Counted from the first letter of the stretch, positions 43,223 to 57,650 are shown. The stretch is 64,000 nucleotides of DNA from Cordylochernes scorpioides (GCA_030710605.1 CP092872.1:93460627-93524626), one strand, 5' to 3'. Program-made: numbers and translations. Notes: a model not told the origin generated them from the letters alone.

Positions 43223-43626
43223 TGTCACATATCTTCCAAGTGTTCTGTCAGCTGGTGGCAGGGACATAGGGGAGGAAAAGCCAACGCCCAGCCCATGTGG
43301 AGCCTCCAGGGACTCTTATAGACGACTCCTGAAAACAGGACAGGTATTGGCAGGGGTTAGCAGATGTTCTAGAGGGTGGCCATCGGCAGGCGGCTTCGGT
43401 CTCACACACAGTCTCTCTCTCCATGTCTCGGTGATAAGCATCCAAGTTTGTGTCATGGCCTCTACCTCTGTCCCGTGGGCTGTACCCGATCACTCTCGGT
43501 GCTAACATCTAGCCCTGTCTCTGCTTCTTGTTGTCCGCGTGTGGGACGAACATCAACATTCGCCTCACGTACACGACTGCCAGTTTATCCATACATCGGC
43601 AGGATCACATTTGCAACAATATTACA
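43223..43626. mobile_element. candidate solo LTR, copy 2
   Basis: Counterpart of 9391-9796; two single-base deletions near 43316 and 43356 break the frames seen in copy 1. Confidence 0.45.
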
Positions 43627-43638
43627 TATATATATAAA

Positions 43639-43678
43639 TTGGCGAAACCCCTGTAAGGGTTCACCACTGATGAGCCAT
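43639..43678 (+). mobile_element. family B module, copy 2
   Basis: Counterpart of 9811-9850. Confidence 0.6.
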
Positions 43679-43942
43679 GCCTTCCCAATAAAAACTTCTA
43701 ACAGAGAAAAGGAATTTTCGCAATATATACAAATAGAATTAAAAACTCTTTGAATTATTTATCTACACACAGAAATCATTACTACTACTATACTAAGAAT
43801 CCTTAACTAATTATAATAATTATAAGATTAGTTAAGACAATAGTCTTCAGGCAAACAGTCACTCAGGGGAAGAACTAAGACAGAGCTTAGCGATTCAACA
43901 CTCTATAGGAACTATATTTAACATATATATATTATAAATTTA

Positions 43943-44290
43943 AAAATGATTTTTTTCTGCTGATTTTTGAATAACTTGAGGATTATACTATGTTAATGCA
44001 ATCGTGGTTAAAAATCTTGAAAGTATGATAAAAATAGTAAAGATTAGAAATTGCTTTAATTGAGCTTATGGAATATAGAAAACATAATTTGAGAAAGATA
44101 TGCCTGACTTGAGGTGTAAGAATCTAAAAAAATGAAAAACATATTTACATAATGTACAAAAGATTTGAGCCGGCCATCGGGAAAAGACAACAATGAGTTT
44201 TTATAGGGGAAGTGTGACCTCTGGCGGTCGATTTAACAGAGTATTTGAATCTATGAAATATAATTTTTTAAATTATATAATATTTTAATT
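43943..44290 (+). repeat. inverted repeat pair, left member, copy 2
   Basis: Counterpart of 10085-10475; edges approximate. Confidence 0.65.
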
Positions 44291-44762
44291 TAACATATAT
44301 ATTAACTTCAACACACGATCAAATATACACAGAAACCAAATAGTATAAAACCGAGTTAATAATGAGTTAATTAGAGAAATCCACCGAAATAATTATAATA
44401 GTTATAAATATTTACAATACACACAAACTGTCAACAGTGAAATTCTCTCTGTTTGTCATCTAAATAACATACTTCCCAATTAGCCAACTGTTGCCAATTT
44501 TAATTATTACAAAAGAGCTACATTGGTTTAATACAACTTAGTCTTTTGGTCTCTAATTAGATGCCTTAATTATATTATAGCGCTCTTACGTGAAATTGCA
44601 CACATATTTTGATTTATATTTGCATATACATTGTTGCATAACAATTCACAGTTTTATCTATAAATGTTAGGATAAGGAACAATAATGTGTTAACTGATTG
44701 GAATTGACTTTCATGGAAGACGGTTATTTATGTAGAAACAATGAATTAAATTGTTCTATATA

Positions 44763-45317
44763 CATTCATGGACAAAACTTGAGTGGAAAGTCTTTGATGC
44801 TACTAGTCGTCTTTTTTTTTTTTTAAGGAAACAGAGGAAATTTTGTTCACACTTCATTATCTCATGTGTCTTTAATAAGATTACGGAAGAGCGATTGCTC
44901 GAAGCATATATATTTATAATTGCATTTCATTCTGCTGTCTTCAAAGCTTTATGTCCATAGTTCATCTAAAATACCCATTCTAAGAGTCTAGCATCATCAT
45001 CACTATAAAAGAAAGTTCTAAAAATGCAATAAAACAGCGGTATGGTAGATTAAACTGGCGAAACCGCTTAGAGGGTTCACCACTGATGAGCCAGGCCCTC
45101 CCATTAATTTTTCCATTGCAGTAAGGGCGGTAGAAATTGTTTTATTTTATTTCAAAAGAATCATATCCGTCTATAATAGTTTCGAATTTTCATAACAGAT
45201 GGCGCGTTAATGTATCATAAAGATTATTGTGTATCAAATATCTTTCAAAGTTATTGTCTCAATCCCGATTATATGGTAAAAAGTACAACTTACTTAAGTT
45301 TTTTTCAATGAGGGTGT
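44763..45317. mobile_element. family T MITE with nested family B, copy 2
   Basis: Counterpart of 10943-11501. The nested family B hairpin is at 45056-45093. Confidence 0.7.
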
Positions 45318-45424
45318 TATAAATAATGCATAAATATAATAATGTATTGTTTTAATGCTTTTTTTTAAGGTGAGATATGCTTCTTTTGGTAATGAGTATC
45401 ATCCTCCCTCTCAACAATAAAAGT

Positions 45425-45725
45425 CTCTTCTTCTTTTTTATCTCAAAGCCATGATATTCATGGTGGGTAGTTAGCGACTGCTTTTTCTGTAAGCGCACCA
45501 CATGTCTACATATGTGAAAAGCAGTTCGACTTTGCACTTACAAATGTGCCCAGTGCCCCGTTTGGTTACTTGCACTCGCTGGTGGGGTTGGACTTTTTGC
45601 AAGAATCGGGGGCCATTGGAACTTTTTTTTTTTTTTAACAGAAAAAAAGTGTCCAATGCGGGAATCGAACCCGGGTCGTAGTGGTCGAAAACCAAACGGT
45701 TTAACCAGCCTTCCACCGACCCCCA
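45425..45725 (-). mobile_element. SINE-A full length, copy 2
   Basis: Counterpart of 11612-11910, with the same 13-bp target duplication at 45412-45424 and 45726-45738. Confidence 0.92.
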
Positions 45726-46000
45726 CAACAATAAAAGTAATATATATCAATGTTAAAAGTGGGAATTCTAGAATATTTTTGCGTTGTAATACTCTGTTGT
45801 AATTTGTATATTGTTGTAGTATTGTCTATGCTAATTTACATATCTGCATATATATCACAGCTTTGTTGGATTGTTGTTGGCTAGCGTTTATTGAATAGGG
45901 CAGGTCGGCGTGAGCTGCTGGTGTAAATATAATTTTATCTCTTGTCTTTCCTTATTGTTTATTAATACCTTTAAGTAATAAAGGATCTTCATAAATGTGT

Positions 46001-46166
46001 GCAAGTAACCAAACGGGGCTCTGGCACATTTGTAAGTGCAAAGTCGAACTGATTTCCACATGTGTAGACATGTGTTGCACTTACAGTAAAAGCAGTCGCC
46101 TACTTCTACCCACCATGATTATCATGGCCTGTACAACGTGTACTAGGGATAAGCAAAAAAAAAAAA
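46001..46166 (+). mobile_element. SINE-A 5'-truncated, copy 2
   Basis: Counterpart of 12186-12351. Confidence 0.87.
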
Positions 46167-46554
46167 TTATCACAGCCATCTTTCTTTTTTACGAATCTAT
46201 AATTTTCTCCCAACAATAAACAATGTTACCAATGTACATAGAGTACATGTGTAGACAATATGGAAGAATCCACAAAAGCTCTATAACATCACTCTGATGT
46301 ATGGCAGTACAAGATGGTAGGATTATCTGCAGGAAACATTTCTTCTTCACAAAGCCTTTTGTCTGGGGATTTGGCAAAGTTTACAAACTCCTTGGGGAGG
46401 ATTTTCCTTTTTAATTTGAAAAACCTCAAATATTAACTCACTCTGTGGTAAATTCGCAGATAAATCCAGTTATTGCATTTATATTGCAGTAACAAACTGA
46501 AAAATGTTGTATCAGATAAATATATAACATTAACGTGCACATATAACAATATGG

Positions 46555-46970
46555 TGATATATCCATATATATGTTATATAAAAATATTATTTTAAATTAT
46601 AATTTCATAGATTCAAAAACATTGCTAAATTCGACCGCCAGAGGTCACTCTTCCCCTATAAAAACTCGTTGTTGTTTTATCCCAATGGCCGGCTCAAAAC
46701 CTTTGTACATTATGTAAATAATCTTTTGTTTTTCCTTTATTCTACTCGCCTTAAACCAGGCATTACTTTTATTATATTATGTTTTTCATATATATTCCTT
46801 AGCTCAAATAAAGAAATCTCTGATCAAGGACTTTATATTTTCAAGATTATTATTCAACCACGACTGCGCCACCATAGCTTAATTCTCAAGATAACCAAAT
46901 CAAGATAATCACAACAATTCCAAAATCAACAGAAAAATCTCATTTCTATTCATTTTTATAAAATATATAT
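46555..46970 (-). repeat. inverted repeat pair, right member, copy 2
   Basis: Counterpart of 12735-13150; edges approximate. Confidence 0.65.
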
Positions 46971-47228
46971 ATAATAAATAAAACTATAATGTATAAATGT
47001 CTCTTTAAAAAAACTAAATAAAACAAATTTCTATTTTTTTTTCATCGCAGTAAGAACAATAGAAAGTGTTGTGTTTTATTTGGTTTTTAAAAAAGAAAGA
47101 TTCGTACTTTATGTTTTTATTCCGTAACTATGTAAATATGTCTGGAAAATTATTCTTTGTTGATATGAAACATGACAATTTTTAATAAGGAAGTAAGGAA
47201 TGAAATTTTTCGACTTATAGTACATATA

Positions 47229-47545
47229 GTATAGACCATGGGCCATGATAATCATGGTGTATTGTAGTTTGAGACTGCTTTTACTATAAATACACCACAT
47301 GTCTATACATCCAGAAGGCAGTTTGACTTTTGTGCTTACAAGTGTGCCAGAGCCCCGTTTGTTTACTTGCAGATTCTAGTAGGGCTGGACCTTATTAATA
47401 TAGACCATGGGCCATGATAATCATGGTGTATTGTAGTTTTGAGACTGCTATTACTATAAATACACCACATGTCTATACATCCAGAAAGCAGTTAGACTTT
47501 TGCACTTACAAGTGTGCCAGAGCTCCGTTTGTTTACTTACAGTTT
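47229..47545 (-). repeat. tandem SINE-A fragments, copy 2
   Basis: Counterpart of 13411-13726. Confidence 0.8.
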
Positions 47546-49191
47546 CTAGTGGGGCTGGACTTTTTCAAAATTCGGAGGCCATTAGAGCTTTTTTTTTTTG
47601 TTTGTTAAAAAAAATAAGTGCGCAATAGTGTCTGTGACTGACGAAAATGTACTTTTTATACCTCTCGTCCCCAACCCCCTATATACCATTTGTATTTTTG
47701 AAATTCATCTATTAATCAAACCCAGACGCGATATTGAAGTATTTGCGCCTATTACAGAAGAAACAAAGAAAAACAACAAATTAAAACTTAGAATGAAATA
47801 TTTACAAACTTACATGTATTAATCGACAGAATTCATAAAATGTATATAAACAAAGTGGTTAAGATGTAAGAGAGATATATTGTTAATCTTTCAAACTTTA
47901 ATAATAATGTGTTATTCTTGAAAAGAAAATAATAAAATGATACTTTTTATGCAAAATTTATGCTTATTAATTAATATTAATAAAACTATGGAAGACTATG
48001 GACAATATCTATACATGGGGAGCATTAAATTTAACTTATTGACAACAATGGGCCTAAAATGGAACACCTAATGGTAAAGAATAACATATGCAACAATGGT
48101 CAAATTTAAATAAAAATAAATTATAATATCATAGAGAATATTCAAAAATTAATAATTTTAACGAAAATGTATTATAAAATATAAGCGCGCGTTTATTAAT
48201 TTATTTTTATAAATTTGAAATTTAAAAATAAATTTATTAATTTGAAAATATTGTGTTAAAAATACAGTTAAACCTGCCTATAGCGCCCCCTCTAAATAGC
48301 GCCTTTCTCTCTATAGCGCCCGATTTTAAACATTAAAATGTAAACATTTTACATTAAAAGTGATCTGTCTAGTGGGGCTGGACTTTTTCAAAATTCGGAG
48401 GCCATTAGAGCTTTTTTTTTTTGTTTGTTAAAAAAAATAAGTGCGCAATAGTGTCTGTGACTGACGAAAATGTACTTTTTATACCTCTCGTCCCCAACCC
48501 CCTATATACCATTTGTATTTTTGAAATTCATCTATTAATCAAACCCAGACGCGATATTGAAGTATTTGCGCCTATTACAGAAGAAACAAAGAAAAACAAC
48601 AAATTAAAACTTAGAATGAAATATTTACAAACTTACATGTATTAATCGACAGAATTCATAAAATGTATATAAACAAAGTGGTTAAGATGTAAGAGAGATA
48701 TATTGTTAATCTTTCAAACTTTAATAATAATGTGTTATTCTTGAAAAGAAAATAATAAAATGATACTTTTTATGCAAAATTTATGCTTATTAATTAATAT
48801 TAATAAAACTATGGAAGACTATGGACAATATCTATACATGGGGAGCATTAAATTTAACTTATTGACAACAATGGGCTAAAATGGAACACCTAATGGTAAA
48901 GAATAACATATGCAACAATGGTCAAATTTAAAATAAAAATAAATTATAATATCATAGAGAATATTCAAAAATTAATAATTTTAACGAAAATGTATTATAA
49001 AATATAAGCGCGCGTTTATTAATTTATTTTTATAAATTTGAAATTTAAAAATAAATTTATTAATTTGAAAATATTGTGTTAAAAATACAGTTAAACCTGC
49101 CTATAGCGCCCCCTCTAAATAGCGCCTTTCTCTCTATAGCGCCCGATTTTAAACATTAAAATGTAAACATTTTACATTAAAAGTGATCTGT
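47546..49191. repeat. tandem duplication (two 823-bp units), copy 2
   Basis: Units at 47546-48368 and 48369-49191 correspond to 13727-15369. The tandem duplication therefore predates the large duplication or haplotype split. Confidence 0.94.
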
Positions 49192-49265
49192 CTATAGCAC
49201 ACCCTCTCTATAGCACCCTATTTTGGTGAGTCCCAAGAGGGGGGCGCTATAGACAGGTTTAGCTG
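49088..49265. mobile_element. pogo-type MITE 1, copy 2
   Basis: Counterpart of 15266-15443, with TA flanks. Confidence 0.9.
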
Positions 49266-49683
49266 TATCATTTATTAACATTCTCTATATAATTAAGTAA
49301 AATTATCCAAAATATCTCCTAGCAGATTGTAGGAATTATATTGAATCATTTAATTCAAAATATACCACATGATACATTCCATTTCCAAAATACACGATTG
49401 CCATTGTATTTGGAAAACGTTTTAATATAATACTAATATCCAATATGTAAAATAGGTATTATTTCGAAAGAAAGATTTTAACCGTAAAAAATAAATAAAT
49501 ACAGTTGATTAGAACAACAAGAAATTAGTTAGCTATTTACGAAATGTAGAAAAAAATGGATGTAATATTATGTAAATAAAATGTAAATTGCTATTTAAAA
49601 TAAGTTTAAAACCAAATGGTTCTATAGGTTAAATGTTTTTCTATACTTTACCTGAACCATAGTATTAGGTGATACTGTTTAAA

Positions 49684-50015
49684 TATGGTCAAGTGTAAAC
49701 GCCACGTCCATGTGGCCAAGTGTAGATTCCACGTCGAAATGGCCAAACGTAGACACCATGTCTATATGGCCAAGCGTAGACACCGTGTCTATATGGCCAA
49801 GCGTAGACACCGTGTCTATATGGCCAAGCGTAGACACCATGTCTATATGGCAAAGCGTTGACACCGTGTCTATATGGCCAAGCGTAGACACCGTGTCTAT
49901 ATGGCCAAGCATAGACGCCATGTCCATATGGCCAAACGTAGACACCGTGTCTATATGGCCAAGCATAGACGCCATGTCCATATGGCCAAACGTAGACACC
50001 ATGCCTATATGGCCA
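49684..50015. repeat. 27-bp minisatellite, copy 2
   Basis: Same unit number and same order of unit variants as 15862-16193. Confidence 0.96.
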
Positions 50016-51699
50016 AAAAAAACCCACTTATTTAATTACAATATACAGTAGGAAATATTGGAAACCAATTTATGTTTATAACACAACAACAGCCTTTAGT
50101 TAAGACATTAAATTGGTATGCTAAAAAAATATCTTTAAAAAAATTGGTACCAAGATCCTGAAATAAATAAATTAAAAAAAAATAACGAAAAGGTCATGTT
50201 TATTCCGATAGATGGCGCAAGCCATCGACAACCTTCAACTACACGTTCAGAAGATACTTCTTTTTTCTTAATTATTTTTTAAGTTTTAAGGTATGTTTAG
50301 AAAAATCTAGAAAAAGAGAGAGTGGTTTAATCTATATGTAAATATAAAGAGATTTGAATATGTCATTGTGGAGGTTCAGAGGTAGAAAGTCAGCTCGCTC
50401 CGACCCCTATCACCCCCCACAAAGGCGCTATCTCCCCCACAGCTTTTCCCGGAAACCGATATGATTCATAGCTTCCAAAATTTCCCTATGAACTCCACTG
50501 GGAAATCAAACGGGATGATATCATTCGAAACACTTTAAATACATAGAAAAGCCATTTTAAATACATATTACCATTTTAAAAGCAATAACCAGACTGTCTA
50601 TGAGTCAAACTAAAAGCTTTTTTTTAAGCTGTGTTTTTTTTTTCTATTGTACAATAATAATTCTTTAAACATTTCAGAGGTCATATTTTAAAAGCCGTTT
50701 TTAAACCTTTTCACTTACCCATGTTTCCATTTTGTTAATATAAATAATAAATTAAGAGTTTTGGCCTATTTATTTTACAGTTTTTTCTCGAATTGAAAAT
50801 AATATTCTAATACTCTTGTGAAAGAATAATAAAAATATTTAAATTATAAACGCATTTTTCAGTTTTATATTATCAAATCTAAAATTATATATTTATAGAA
50901 TCAAACGATAATTTTAATATTGGCGGGAAAATATATATTAGCATACGATTACATTTAGGCAAATATATTTGATAATTTTTTTAGTGCATGTTGATAAAAA
51001 ATATTTTAAAAATCTCCAATATATATATATATTCTATAAAAATTTAAAAAACGTATATTTCAATATAAAATTGATGTTCTTTATATATATTTGTACATTT
51101 TTAAAAATATATATAAAGCAATATATATATTTATATATAGAAACAGTAAAAAAAAAGAAATCTAAAATATACTTTGTTATTTCCATAGAAAATACAGGTA
51201 TATTTTCAATATATTTCTATTTTAAAATAACATATTTATTTTACAAATAGAGTGCATACATTTTAAAAATAAAAAAGTCTCCTTTTTAATTCCTTTTTAG
51301 CAAAATAATAACAAATTCAATTATATATTTTATATTTTGGAAATGTTATTTCAGAGCACAACTAGTTCAATTTATTTGGCACAATTTAAATCAAACGAAA
51401 TGCGCACCGAGTATATCAATTCTGTGAGCGTTTGGAAAAGAAAATAAATTGGTCTACGATTTTTTTTTTCTGTATTTGACCGCGTTCAATAGATCGAATA
51501 TATTTCGTATTGGTTTATTGGAAATTAGAACTTGAGCAAATTTGTTTTTAATTGATTTTAAACAGAAAAATATTGATTTCAAATTATTTAGAAAATGTCA
51601 AGTGTAAGGTTTTAAATTGCTCCTTTTTTAGCTTAATAATCTATTGTAATACATTTACCGAAAATGATTAATATGTAAATATAATTTGATATAATAATA

Positions 51700-52057
51700 T
51701 CTATATATATAAAAATCAATGTTTGTATGTTTGTTTGTTTGTATGTCCGGTATACAAATTCGCAGTAGTTCACTAATTCAAACCAGAATTTCCATACATA
51801 GGTAAAGAAATACGGGGAAGACGATAGGCTATTTTAAAAAATGTATAAATCAATTATTAAAACTATATATTCAAATTATTCTACTTAGCTCACGAACAGC
51901 GCCCTCTATCAAAGATTAGATTATATTATGCTGATGCAAACAAATATATAATGCTAATAACAAACAATTATTTTAAAAAATCTTATCTAAATATATATCA
52001 CTCGGGTAGATATGCACACGGGTCAATCCCGGGGCGAAGCCCGGGTCACCCGTCTAG
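51700..52057 (+). mobile_element. complete Helitron family 2, copy 2
   Basis: Counterpart of 17881-18238; TC and CTAG ends preserved. Confidence 0.94.
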
Positions 52058-52843
52058 TCTTTAATAAAATAACGGATATGTATTAAGATATTTTATGTAA
52101 TGTGTTATACTTCTGTTTGAATAATGTGTATTTATGAGGTTTATTTATGCATGGTATAGTTTCAATCAATTTTTATTTAGCTTTCAGCTTACAATATAGT
52201 ACATAGCGGTTCAATGATATTGTAGCAAAGTATTTATTATTTTATTTAACAGAGTATCATTTTTATGTTTATATTTTGCTACTCTGTAAACTTCCCTCAT
52301 TGCTTATCTTTTGTTTATCATTTATAGTTTGTTCTTGCCTTAAATAAATTGCTGTGAAATCCTGATGTTTGTCTTTCCTAATTTTCCACGTGGCAATATA
52401 TTTAACGATTTTTAAAATCGAGAGGAAACTTACCATTTTTATCAATAGATAAAAATCAACTTCATTGCAATGTAAAAAAAAAGAAATTAATTTGACATTA
52501 CTTATTTAATTTATAAATAAAAGATACATTTTAAAAAGCTTTTATTTGAATGCACCAAAAAGGAAAAATATATATATATTTTGACTTTTGTCATTGAGCA
52601 ATTAGGTGTATCTGAGTGAAAATAAAAGCGGCGGGGAATGATCATCATGAATTTCGAACCGAATGTGATTTAATACAAGTTTAATACTTGTATATAGCAA
52701 CTAATTACAATTTTACAAGTATTTACTAAATTATAATCTTCCCCCGCAGTGGAAGCAAGTTAAATAAAAGTTTCTAAAAATCGACGTTTTTCTAAATAAG
52801 GTGAACATCATTTGTTAAAAATGTCAACTATACAAAAAAAGAA

Positions 52844-52913
52844 GTCGGTGGACAAGTGGGTAACACCTTCGATTCCCGACAGTCATAATCTGGGATTGAA
52901 TCCCGCGTTAACA
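52844..52913 (+). pseudogene. tRNA-like sequence, copy 2
   Basis: Counterpart of 19026-19095. Confidence 0.55.
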
Positions 52914-52983
52914 TTATGTTTAATATGTGAATAACCTTTACATTCACTAGTTTCAATTATCATAAACTAGGTTGCTCTTGTTG

Positions 52984-53547
52984 AGCGGTACCTAATAAAG
53001 TTATTTTGGTACCAACAAATATATTTATGAATTACAAAGTAGATTTAGAAGGAGTACAAAGAGCCAAAAGGTATCCATTTAAATCTAAAATACTAATAAT
53101 AACTTTTTAAAATGTTGATATTAATTCTTTTAAATGAGCAAAATATGCGTTAAAATGCGTCATATAGTTACGAGAAGATGATATTCATGTATCAAAATTG
53201 GCACCTCTCCCTTTAAAAATGCAATAAAACATTTGGTGTATCAATCAGAGTACATTGATTTTGATTACAAAAAAATTGGTATTTCAGACGAAACTATATC
53301 ATATCGTCTTATTACATATTTAATATTTACGAACTAAAATAAATAGGTAAAAAATAGTAGAAAATATGATATTGTACTGGGATAAGAATCATAAATAAAT
53401 GTTCAGCGGTACCTAGTAAAGTATTTTGGAACCGACAAATATATTTATGAATTACAAAGTAGATTTAGAAGGAGTACAAAGAGCCAAAAGGTATCCATTT
53501 AAATCTAAAATACTAATAATAACTTTTTAAAATGTTGATATTAATGT
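52984..53547 (+). repeat. pair of 142-bp direct repeats, copy 2
   Basis: Counterpart of 19166-19728; the right repeat has lost one T (AAAGTATTTTGG). Confidence 0.88.
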
Positions 53548-53579
53548 ATTTAGAAAAAAGGGCATCTCCTTATCGGGCA

Positions 53580-53997
53580 AAACTGAAAGTTGCTGATGGT
53601 TTTCGCCATCTATCGAAATAAATATAAACTATTCGTTAATTTTTTTTATTATTCCAGAAGTTGTCAAATGCCCTTTTTTTATTAATGAAGAAAAGCTAAC
53701 CTCGTACGCGTTTAGGGTTGTTGGTCCTCATCATTTTGGTACTAGCTCTATCTCAGCGAACAAAGGAACTGGTCTTTGAGGCATCCTGAGAAATCAAGAA
53801 ACAGGTATTTAAGGCCGGAAGGGCGTGTACAGCTTGCACCATACTGATGAGGGCCAACAGCCCGAAACGCGTACGTGGTTAGTTTTTCTTGATTAGTCAA
53901 GAATGGGTATTTGGTCAAATTGGTAACAAAAAAAAAATCAACGATTAGTCGATATTTATTCCGATGGATGGCGCAAGCCATCAGAAAACTTTTAGTT
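53580..53997. mobile_element. inverted-repeat element with hammerhead-like modules, copy 2
   Basis: Counterpart of 19764-20180. Confidence 0.6.
53838..53882 (+). ncRNA. candidate hammerhead ribozyme, copy 2
   Basis: Same bases as 20021-20065 as far as I can see, with CTGATGA, GGGC/GCCC and GAAA intact. Confidence 0.5.
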
Positions 53998-54083
53998 GCA
54001 CGCACAGCAGATGTATTTTTCTTAATTTATCCACCAGTACAATTTCACTTTTGTACTATTTTTCTAAATCAATAATATTGTTA

Positions 54084-54255
54084 CAGTCGAACTTGGATAA
54101 TTCGAACCCCAAGGGACCATAAAAAAATTCGAATTATCCAAAAATTCGAATTAAAAACGGAAATTATATATATAGGAAATTCTAGGGACCAAGATAAATA
54201 TTCGAATTAAAGAGGTTTTCGAATTAAAGAAGTTCGAATTATCCAAGTTCTACTG
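54084..54255. mobile_element. pogo-type MITE 2, copy 2
   Basis: Counterpart of 20267-20438. Confidence 0.9.
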
Positions 54256-54846
54256 TATTAAACTTTAATTTTTTTATACCTTGAAATGGCTTATGCCCTT
54301 TTAACTGAAATATTATTCAATTTAATTAATATTACATCCAATATATATTTGTCTTTTATATAAAGGAAACTTTAAAACGTTATTTTATAATAAAAAGCTT
54401 TATATATATGCACAGAGAAATAATATATAAATGATCTATATTAAAAGATATATATACATATATATTTAAACTCGAAAATGTCTTAATGTGTCATTTTTAA
54501 TCAGCAGATTTCAGCTTTAAAGTGAATAAATTTTAAATAGCTCCAAATTTTGTTAAATATTCATGAAGCCTTATGATAAATTATTTCTCATTTATTTAAA
54601 TTCAAATATTTCAAATTTATAATCAAATATCGCGCGCCTCTTTTAATAAAAGATTTAATATAATATATGTCAAACCCTACTATATATTAATTGAAAAGCC
54701 CTGTACGATTTATAAATGAATAAAATAAAGCATCAAGGGCTGCGTATCTTTATTATAATAAATATATACGAGCTTTCGGGCACATACGCCCTTCTACAGG
54801 AATTAATGAAATAATAATCCAACTAGTTTGAAATAAGCTTTATATA

Positions 54847-56150
54847 CAGGGTGTACCAGGTAAATTGGGACTAACTTTGACAGTCCATAAAACAAAAACT
54901 ACTTGAGATTAAAAACTTGTTTTTTTTTTCATTACGTAGCCATATTCATGTAAAATGCAACAGTACATGTGTGCGCAGTGTAGTGATGAAGAGTAACCGA
55001 GAATTTGAAAATCGAGCTGCCATCATCGTTGCTCTGCGCGCCGGAAGGAGCCCCAAAGAGATAGTGGATTTTCTTAAGTTGCCCAAAACCACTATTTATC
55101 GTGTCAAGAAGCAGTTTGATGAGGCCGACAGTAACAAAGAGGGGATAGCTACAAGGAAAAAGCACTCGCGTCGATCGGACAGGGTAAGAGGCGAAGAATT
55201 TGTCAAAAATGTCAAGGAGAAGATTGATGGAAACCCTGGGAAGAGCATGAGGGCCATAGCCAAGGAAATGGACGTTGGCTCTATGACAATTGTCAGAACT
55301 ATCCATGAGGACCTTGGTCTCAAGTCTTATGCCCTTCGGAAAGGTCAGTTGCTGACTGAGAATATGAAGAATAACAGAAAAGGAAAGGCTGCTGCCCTCC
55401 TCAACAACCTGAAACACGACTCTTTTGGCATGCTAAGGTTCTTCTCTGACGAAAAGAACTTTGACGTGGACCAAAAGGTAAATCCCAGGAATGATCGCTG
55501 GATCTGTAAAGACCCCTCAGAGATACCTGTCGTGATGCACACGAAATTTCCTGCCTCCGTAATGGTCCTTGGCGTTATCAGCAGTGAAGGTGATGTCATG
55601 CCTCCCCATTTCTTTGAGAAGGGCCTTAGGATGAACGCTGACACCTACATCAATGTTCTGGAGACCGTTGTGAAGCCTTGGATGGACATGGTGGCCGCAG
55701 GAAGGAAGTATGTCTTCCAACAGGACTCAGCTCCAGCCCATAAGGCAAAAAAGACACAATCGTGGCTGACACTTAACGTCCCTAGTCACTGGGGTCCTGA
55801 TATTTGGCCCCCTAACTCTCCAGATTGCAATCCCCTCGACTACTATGCATGGGGCGTTGTTGAGAGAGATGTCAACAAAGCTCCTCATACCACCATCCAG
55901 TCTGTCAAGAAAGCAGTTCACACGGTGATGACCCAAATGGACAAGGTCATCGTCGCCAAGGCCTGTGCTTCATTCCGCACTCGCCTCGAGACTGTTGTAG
56001 CTAATAATGGAAACTTCATTGAATAAATAAAAACTATATCCTTTTATCTACTACTGTGTCAAATTTCATTCGGATATTTTAATTTTTACTTGCAAAAAAT
56101 TTCAGTTAAAATACCATTGTTGAAATTCCCAATTTACCTGGTACACCCTG
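54847..56150 (+). mobile_element. complete mariner-like transposon, copy 2
   Basis: Counterpart of 21031-22334 with the same TA flanks, so it was duplicated with its surroundings and not independently inserted. Confidence 0.97.
54986..56026 (+). CDS. mariner DD37D transposase, copy 2
   Basis: Encodes the same 346-residue protein as 21170-22210, with no amino-acid difference: D155, D247 and D285 are present and the frame is uninterrupted. As flanks and TA target match copy 1, this is not a second transposition event. It is either the other allele or the tandem partner of the same locus. Confidence 0.96.
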   Translation: MKSNREFENRAAIIVALRAGRSPKEIVDFLKLPKTTIYRVKKQFDEADSNKEGIATRKKHSRRSDRVRGEEFVKNVKEKIDGNPGKSMRAIAKEMDVGSMTIVRTIHEDLGLKSYALRKGQLLTENMKNNRKGKAAALLNNLKHDSFGMLRFFSDEKNFDVDQKVNPRNDRWICKDPSEIPVVMHTKFPASVMVLGVISSEGDVMPPHFFEKGLRMNADTYINVLETVVKPWMDMVAAGRKYVFQQDSAPAHKAKKTQSWLTLNVPSHWGPDIWPPNSPDCNPLDYYAWGVVERDVNKAPHTTIQSVKKAVHTVMTQMDKVIVAKACASFRTRLETVVANNGNFIE

Positions 56151-57321
56151 TATAAATTTAAATGTAACGTGCATATCCACGATACACTTGTATATCAACT
56201 TGCAAGGTATCCCATCAGACATGTGATATCTCATACTGTGAATGAATTTTATATATCTACCTACTATATATCTACCTTTTTAAAATATAATTTTTATATA
56301 TTATAATAACGTTAAAATATATAAAGTTATATTTTTAGATAAGAAGCGATCAAATATAGAATTTCAAACGACTATTTAAAACCGTAAGCTATTACACTTG
56401 AGAAGCTAAACATATAACTATATTTTTTTGAAAATAGAGCAATCCATAGATAAATATTTAATTAAAAAGGCATATATATAATATAACTATATATATAAAT
56501 ATTTCAAAATGATATTATGTTTACAATATATATTTTAATATTCATAAGAAAAACTAATTTTCAATATAAATTAATTAAATAAACGCCAAATATGAGAGAG
56601 AAAGCGTTTTATTAATGAAACAATTTTATATAAAGCCATAAAATAAAATATTTCAAAACGAAATATTGCAAAAATAAATATAAAGTTTAATTATTTCCCA
56701 AACTATTAACAATAATAATTCCCTTCTAGAAGATAAAAAAAAAGTTTATTAAATTTTTATCAAATTCTAAAATAATTTATTTTTCGAATACAAACTCAGT
56801 TCGACCGTTATGCATATTTTATAAGTGTTTCTAATTTCGTGTTAAAGTAAATATTTGCTTGGAAAATATTGTCTTTTAAGACACACTTTATTTTTTTTTA
56901 GAATACGAAAAAAAAATGTAAATATTATGAATATAATCGTTTAAAATGTTTATATCACACAATTTTATTTTTCTACTATGTATATTTTATTAAATATTTT
57001 AAAATTTAAATCTTCAATAGATTTTATAAATATATTTATATATATTCTGAAAGATTTTGTAAGCTTGTATATTTTTATAGATATGTGTATTTAATATATT
57101 AAAAGTTCTCCCTTTCAATATTAAACACGTTTATTTATGTTTTATGATTTAATAACTATATTTATTGATTGATATTGATATTTTAGTGCTTTTTTTTCAA
57201 TTTTGAAACAATATTACAATTCTCATTACAAAGTAGCATATATTAAAAGGTTTTGGAACATTTATTATGAATATTTTTATAGGTTTACCAATATAATCTA
57301 CCAGATAGTTCAACTAGTTTA

Positions 57322-57650
57322 CACTCATGGACAAAACTTAAGGAAGTTGAACCTTTTAGCATGTATATCGGGATTCAGACAATATCTCTGAAAGATATTA
57401 CAGTGACCTTTATTGAAGACACGCGAGATAACCAATATACACTCATAGACAAAACTTAAGTAAGTTGTACCTTTTAACATGTATATCGGGATTCAGACAA
57501 TAACTCTGAAAGATATTTGATACACAGTGAGCTTTATTGAAGACACACGAGATAACCAAGTGTGAACAAAATTGCCTCTGTCTCCTTCAAAAGAACAGAC
57601 AACCCGCGAAATCAAAGACTATCCACTTCCTTAAGTTTTGTCAATGACTA
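57322..57650. mobile_element. family T MITE, copy 2
   Basis: Counterpart of 23506-23834, including the internal duplication. Confidence 0.85.

Noticed and set aside
54847-56150. Second independent mariner insertion
   Set aside because: Flanks, TA site and neighbouring elements match copy 1, so it was duplicated with the block.
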